In this document: piece after piece, positions 59,562 to 64,000 of the stretch | How positions within the stretch are numbered: position 1 is the stretch's first letter | Layout of the letters: every line of letters starts with the position of its first letter | NCBI GenBank assembly: GCA_003255065.1 | Contig: QAOA01000252.1 | Coordinates: 1-64,000, forward strand | Length of the DNA: 64,000 nucleotides | Direction: 5' to 3' | Origin: Cercis canadensis | Taxonomy: Eukaryota > Streptophyta > Magnoliopsida > Fabales > Fabaceae | The notes under the pieces: generated by a model | Seen by the model: the letters and a program-made list of their open reading frames with translations, nothing else | What the model was told of the DNA's origin: nothing | Databases searched by the model: none | Translations under genes and position numbers: made by a program

Positions 59562-59989
59562 ATTTGTTATCTAACTTACTATACACCCTGTCTAATACAT
59601 ACACGGCACCAAAGAAGCAGCCACATTCTCTACTATATGATTTTGCGAGAAACAAGTCTATAATGAGAGAAAACAAGTCCAAAACAGATGTTTTTCATAG
59701 CAGAATTTCAATGGACAAACTTGGATGGGATCAAATAGATAATAGCCTCAGCCTTCAACAGAATTTCAATGGAAAGCAAATTCAGCATATATTTTTAAAA
59801 TTCTCAATGCATAATCTAAAAATGAGGATTTATAAATGCAAAACATTTTAATTTTTATTTTCAATTGTCATACATTCTCTCTAGCATGCACATGATTGTG
59901 TGTATTTTCCTAGGAATTGGAGGAAACAACAAATCTTTTGTACACATATTTTCCGTGAATAATTATTCTATTGTTTTGTTAAGGTTGTC
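59562..59989. other. No gene seen
   Basis: AT-rich spacer. Holds the short block (about 59602-59632) also found at about 47820. Confidence 0.5.
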
Positions 59990-60319
59990 CTCTCAACGCA
60001 CTTCATCATCTTCTATTAACACACCCTCCAGAATTGGTGTCACCAAGACTCCTGGACAAAACATATTCATTTTGGGTCATCCGTTAACAGTTACTTCAAT
60101 TAATGATACGAATTCGAATGCATGATTGTGGGAACAGAAGCTCTTCAAGTTTGTTAAACCAGTTAGTTCCAAATACTCCAATTTCTTCATTGCAATTCTA
60201 TTTCCCCTCACTTCTCCTTTATTTGTTACAATTTCCACTATCAATTTGCTGTCATCTATCTTCAACTTTATAAATTGCACCAAACTTTTGGCCGTTGAAG
60301 ATGTTAATAAATAGATCAT
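59990..60319 (-). pseudogene. LRR relic of an At4g27190-like NBS-LRR gene
   Basis: On the minus strand: YLLTSSTAKSLVQFIKL, IVEIVTNKGE, KLEYLELTGLTNLKSFC, FEFVSLIEVTVNG, a stop, and PKMNMFCPGVLVTP. This is the repeat pattern of the C-terminal LRRs of CNL proteins like At4g27190 (KLVEIV..., L..L.L..L..L.SFC, FPSL..V.V..CPKM). The TGA at 60077 replaces the usual Cys before PKM. It ends near IEDDE. No NB-ARC part is nearby, so it is an isolated fragment of a different resistance-gene class, on the opposite strand to the others. Confidence 0.75.
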
Positions 60320-60536
60320 TCTATGACAGCCTCACACATTTAAAATGGTAAGATTATGAAAAGAAGTAGAGGATAGTGCTAAGTTTATCAAGCTAGAACA
60401 ACATTCAACATCCAATAAATTGGGCTTTCATAGAGAAATAAATTGCCAATATAAGAAACTATCAACTTGTGGCTATACATGAGACTTTCCCTTTTCACTT
60501 GTCAATTTTTATGCCAAAGGTATCTTTTTTGGTATA

Positions 60537-61903
60537 TGTTGTGAAAATTCCAACGCAAGTGTACGTTGTCGTTTGCAAGTAATAAAATAAGATAAATTTA
60601 TCGTTCCCACGAGGACTAATGTACCAACTAGCGAAAGAGGGTTAATCTTAACTTTATCTAATCAATCGATAAAGAGAATTTCAATGAAACAACTGAAAAT
60701 AGAATAAAAACAATGTAAATCAGAGAAATAGCAAATCAAACCAGAAAAATAGATAGATTCAGCAAGAGAGAAACACCTAGGGTTCTGATTTCACCATAAT
60801 TACTCCCAGCTTTCATTCCTTATTCCATTAACTCCAATTTATCTTCCTATTTGCTAGTCAAGATTCCCTAATTTATTCACTAGCCTCTCCCAAGATCTAA
60901 TGTAAATATCCCTTAATTACTAACCTTGTATAGCCCTATACGAGTTACAATAATTATGAATTCATTTTGTTTTGTGGATCTTTTTCACTTATTACATGAG
61001 CCATAAAGGCATATTCCTATCCTCCATGTAACTCATGGCATTTACCCCAAGGAACTTGACACACAACTCTCTTTCCGGTCTCATTGTGATTGACAATTCA
61101 TCTAATTATTAGCCAGACAATCAGAAGCATTAAGAGAGGAGATAAACGCTCAAATTAAAGAGATAAATAATGGAATTAACTTCATAAGAAACTACAACTG
61201 GTCCTAATTAGGCTACATCGTACCCCGAGATAAGAGAATTAGTTCATATTAGATGAAGAGAACAAGAAAGAATAAAATTGAGACATGATTCAAAGGTAAA
61301 AGAGGAAAAACTCTGGTTTGAAGGTCAAATTAGCTTTGCATCTCCTCCCTTCAATCCTTGTTTTGCCTCCTTTGTGCCTCCAAAAGTGTCTAAGAACGAA
61401 TCCCTGTCTAATTCCCTAGGTATCCTATTTATACTTCTAAAGAAAAGCCCTAAAACTAGAGAAACAGAGTGACAAGTATCAGTAATCCGCGCACGGGCGC
61501 TGCGGCACTGGAAGACTGGAAAAATGGCTGTTATAGGCGTTGCAGCGTTGGGCTGTTGGAAGACTGGTGCTGCGGCGCTGGATCACGGGCGCTGCGGCAC
61601 TGGCCCTCTGCCTGAGACTGAATTTTCAGTACTTGAGCGCTGCGGCGCTAGATTTCAAGGGCTGCGGCGCTGTCTTGCTATCCAATTCATGCATTCTGAT
61701 GCACCAAGGGCTACGACGCTAGAATTCAAGGACTACAGCGCTGGTTTTCTGTCCAAATCCTCCTTTTATGTCACTCCTTCACTTTAGTCCATGAGTTCTG
61801 CAATTTAACATAAAACTTACAATAAGTGGCCACCATTCCTCAAAAACCAACCAAAAACTTTGCAAAAAGACATCTAAAGAGTGAGTATAAAACTCACTAA
61901 ACA
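60537..61903 (-). repeat. 3' LTR of Athila element E3
   Basis: 1367 bp, TGTTGTG...CTAAACA. The longest GC-rich array of the window is at about 61490-61745, with many GCGCTGCGGC-type units, upstream of the minus-strand TATA-like site near 61427-61437. Confidence 0.88.
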
Positions 61904-63268
61904 AATACCCCCAAACTTAACATTTGCTAGTCCTCAAGCAAAGAAAATAAATTTTGATTTAGGAATTCACTAAGAAATGTAAACTTTTCTTACTCTCCAT
62001 ACAGGCCTCAGAGAATTTAATTGACCACAACTTTTAGAAAATTGTCAAGATGACATGCATGTATCTGATTCAACTAATAGCTACTCTCTTTAAACTGGAA
62101 TTTTGAGTATGTGTGGAAGTAGCCTTGCTTACTCTGCTCTTTCTATTTAAATCAGATTATGCAAACTCATAGCAGTGCTAGTCTCTACTTTAATTTCTTC
62201 GGAACACCATATGCTTGCTTTTCATGCCAATCTCCACTAATGTAGGCTAAACAACATAGAGGATCAATAGGACTTTTGTTTGGTCTGTAATGTGGCTGGG
62301 TGAAGGGTAAGATAAAAGATGACAGACTGGCTTAATTCACTCATTCCACTTATTTTTCAATTAGAGCAAGATTCACGAGCTAACACTCTTCTTTCTCTCA
62401 CTTCTAACTCCCCCAAACTCATTTTCATCTCTGTTTTGATATCCACCAACAACTTGTATTCACTTTGGGTTACTACATCCTGAGCTTTGTGCTTTTATGA
62501 GATTTCTTTCCTTTTTCATTGCACATTTCATTTCTTGTACAGCAGGATTGCAACTCATTGACTTTGATGGTATATTGCTATTTTTCTTTTCTTTTCTCAC
62601 TCATTCTTCCCAAAATTCTTAGCTCTAGATGCTCTTTTAACTAAAGAAATGCTCTAAGTGAAGGGTACAGAAAAAGATTCAACCAAATGTTAAGGTAAAT
62701 GAGGGTGATACAGAAAGGGCTACTTTAAGCTCAATGGGGGTGTGCTAAGGACTTAATCATCATTCACAAGGTTAGCTAGAAAGGTCTAAACTGAGCAAAT
62801 ATGGCCTAAATCATATCCCGAACATTGTGCAGCCTAGGATTTCGCCTTGACTGACAATCAAGCAAATTCTAGTGTTCAAGAGATAATCCTCAAACAATTC
62901 AGTTCACATAATCATCATTAAACAATGTCAACTTCAAGCAAGCAAAGCTATGTGCTTCGTGATTCGCAGAGATTCAGTCAAACAAGAGTAAGCTTTGGAG
63001 TTCTCAGACACACAGTCATCTATCATTTTTCTAGAGATGTGATCAATAGAAAACAGTTTTATCATAGGCCCTAGGTTTTTAGAAAATATATTTTTTTTTT
63101 AACATCCTAAGAGCAGGAAATCAAAATGCATACATAAACATTCTAAATACTCTAAAGTCTAAAGGGATAAAAATCCCACAACCCCCAAACTTAAAATACA
63201 ACATTGTCCCCAATGTTCAAAATAACTAGAAGAGAGGGTGAGTGAGACTTCCCTGAAGTAGCGGTGGG

Positions 63269-64000
63269 TCATGTGGCATGATCGCCGTCCTCCTGCGAAG
63301 CTGGAGGTGTTGGATCTGATGGCATGGTGGGAATGGGCCCAGGGGCGAGTGTGCACTGCTTCATCAACTGGTTCAGTGCATGGGTCTGTGATTGCATGAA
63401 ATTGTCAACCCGATCCTGGAAAGCCTGCTGCTGAGTGAGAGTGCCCTGAATGGCAGCAAGTGTAGTGTGGATGCCATGAATGTCTGCCTCGATCCGATCG
63501 AACCTCTCAACGGCAGTAATGGGTCGGCGTTGCTGAAGAGGTTGTGAGGAACTGGCCGGCTCTGTGGAGGACGATCTCCAAGTCTTGAAAGCATAAAGGA
63601 TGTTATCATCGAGAACGCGCTGAGGGGCACAAAGTTCTTCATCAGCGCTCCATTGAACTCCTGCCTGTTTACAGAGTTCGGTGATCAAAGATGGATGAGC
63701 TAAACCACCGGTAGTGGCCCCACGGGTGATGTCAAGGATGTTGTCATGAATAATATGGCCCACATCAAGGGGTAAATCAGCCACTATGGCATAGAGCAGG
63801 ATGGCACGATCAGTCACCACATCACTGAGATGGCGGACAGGGAGAAGTTTCGCTGAGAGAAACTGAAGCCAAGCTTTGCCCACTGTATCGAGTGTGTCCT
63901 GGTGGAAGGAAAGGGCGCGGTCACCAGACATTTTCCATTCGGTGCCGGGGCGGCAGAGAAGGCGTGTGATCTCGTCCACATCACAGTCGTCGGTCTCAAC
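63269..64000 (-). CDS. Athila 3' ORF (putative plant transposon protein domain), partial
   Basis: A frame open to the window edge (its start lies beyond 64000), stop at 63269. It contains WLQFLSAKLLPVRHLSDVVTDRAILLYAIV, typical of the domain known as putative plant transposon protein, found between pol and the 3' LTR in Athila-like elements. Then come a Pro/Ser/Gln-rich linker, a likely coiled coil (ERFDRIEADIHGIHTTLAAIQ) and a proline-rich acidic tail. The function is unknown; an envelope-like role has been suggested for 3' ORFs of this group but nothing here shows it. No stop in 240 codons, so E3 may be younger or better kept than E1 and E2. Confidence 0.75.
   Translation of the reverse strand, partial: VETDDCDVDEITRLLCRPGTEWKMSGDRALSFHQDTLDTVGKAWLQFLSAKLLPVRHLSDVVTDRAILLYAIVADLPLDVGHIIHDNILDITRGATTGGLAHPSLITELCKQAGVQWSADEELCAPQRVLDDNILYAFKTWRSSSTEPASSSQPLQQRRPITAVERFDRIEADIHGIHTTLAAIQGTLTQQQAFQDRVDNFMQSQTHALNQLMKQCTLAPGPIPTMPSDPTPPASQEDGDHAT

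Larger units (their letters stand above)
60537..64000 (-). mobile_element. Athila-type element E3, 3' part, runs off window
   Basis: Related to E1 and E2 but clearly diverged. It has a 3' LTR (60537-61903), a polypurine tract complement (CCCCC near 61908), non-coding sequence aligning in order with 7645-9060 of E1, and the 3' ORF. The left flank is GTATA (60532-60536). The other LTR and pol lie beyond position 64000. It shows what E1 and E2 have lost. Confidence 0.88.

Overview
This window looks like nuclear DNA from a dicot plant, probably a woody species. It is AT-rich, the genes have introns, and it is full of LTR retrotransposons and MITEs. All the recognisable host genes are plant immune or receptor families: a TIR-NBS-LRR (TNL), coiled-coil NBS-LRR (CNL) genes, and a malectin-like LRR receptor kinase. 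The wording of the TNL and CNL fragments reminds me of Fagales (oak, chestnut, walnut), but that is an impression and not a measurement. Runs of N (20585-20645, 46203-46491, single Ns at 8943 and 37884) show a draft assembly.

Layout. 1-4387: minus-strand Ty1/copia copy A. 4388-6363: NB-ARC and LRR part of a TNL gene on +. 6364-32253: a 25.9-kb compound of nested and recombined retrotransposons inside that TNL. It holds two closely similar Athila-type Ty3/gypsy elements (6364-13280 and 24778-32253). Between them lie a second copy of the same copia (13648-about 17968), an LTR of another gypsy family, a rearranged copia fragment, a small proline-rich ORF and a further LTR relic. The outer ends carry the 5-bp target duplication AGTTG, and the TNL resumes at 32254 with its C-terminal domain. 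33.3-39.9 kb: no convincing gene; local duplications and a MITE. 39906-40461: an LTR with a dense heat-shock-element array, joined directly to a truncated CNL pseudogene (40462-43100). 43.9-44.1 kb: a second CNL LRR relic. 46.5-47.0 kb: a partial copy of the receptor kinase. 49290-58602: the receptor kinase itself, split by a 4.8-kb copia with perfect target duplication and further broken by a 67-bp tandem duplication and two small indels. 58.8-59.56 kb: 5' end of another copia. About 60.0-60.3 kb: antisense LRR relic of a third NBS-LRR class. 60537-64000: the 3' part of a fuller Athila element running off the window.

Overall this is a graveyard of immune receptors. At least five receptor fragments from four families are present, and none has an intact reading frame. 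The lesions are of several ages: small indels and nonsense changes in the CNL and kinase, and recent-looking LTR insertions in the kinase. Many nonsense codons in the elements are C-to-T (or G-to-A) changes in CAG, CGA or TGG codons, as expected from decay of methylated, silenced DNA. I see no bacterial-type system, CRISPR array, tRNA or rRNA gene. The most notable signals are the recombined compound insertion, the heat-shock LTR fused to the CNL, and palindromic repeats just upstream of the LTR TATA boxes in unrelated gypsy LTRs.
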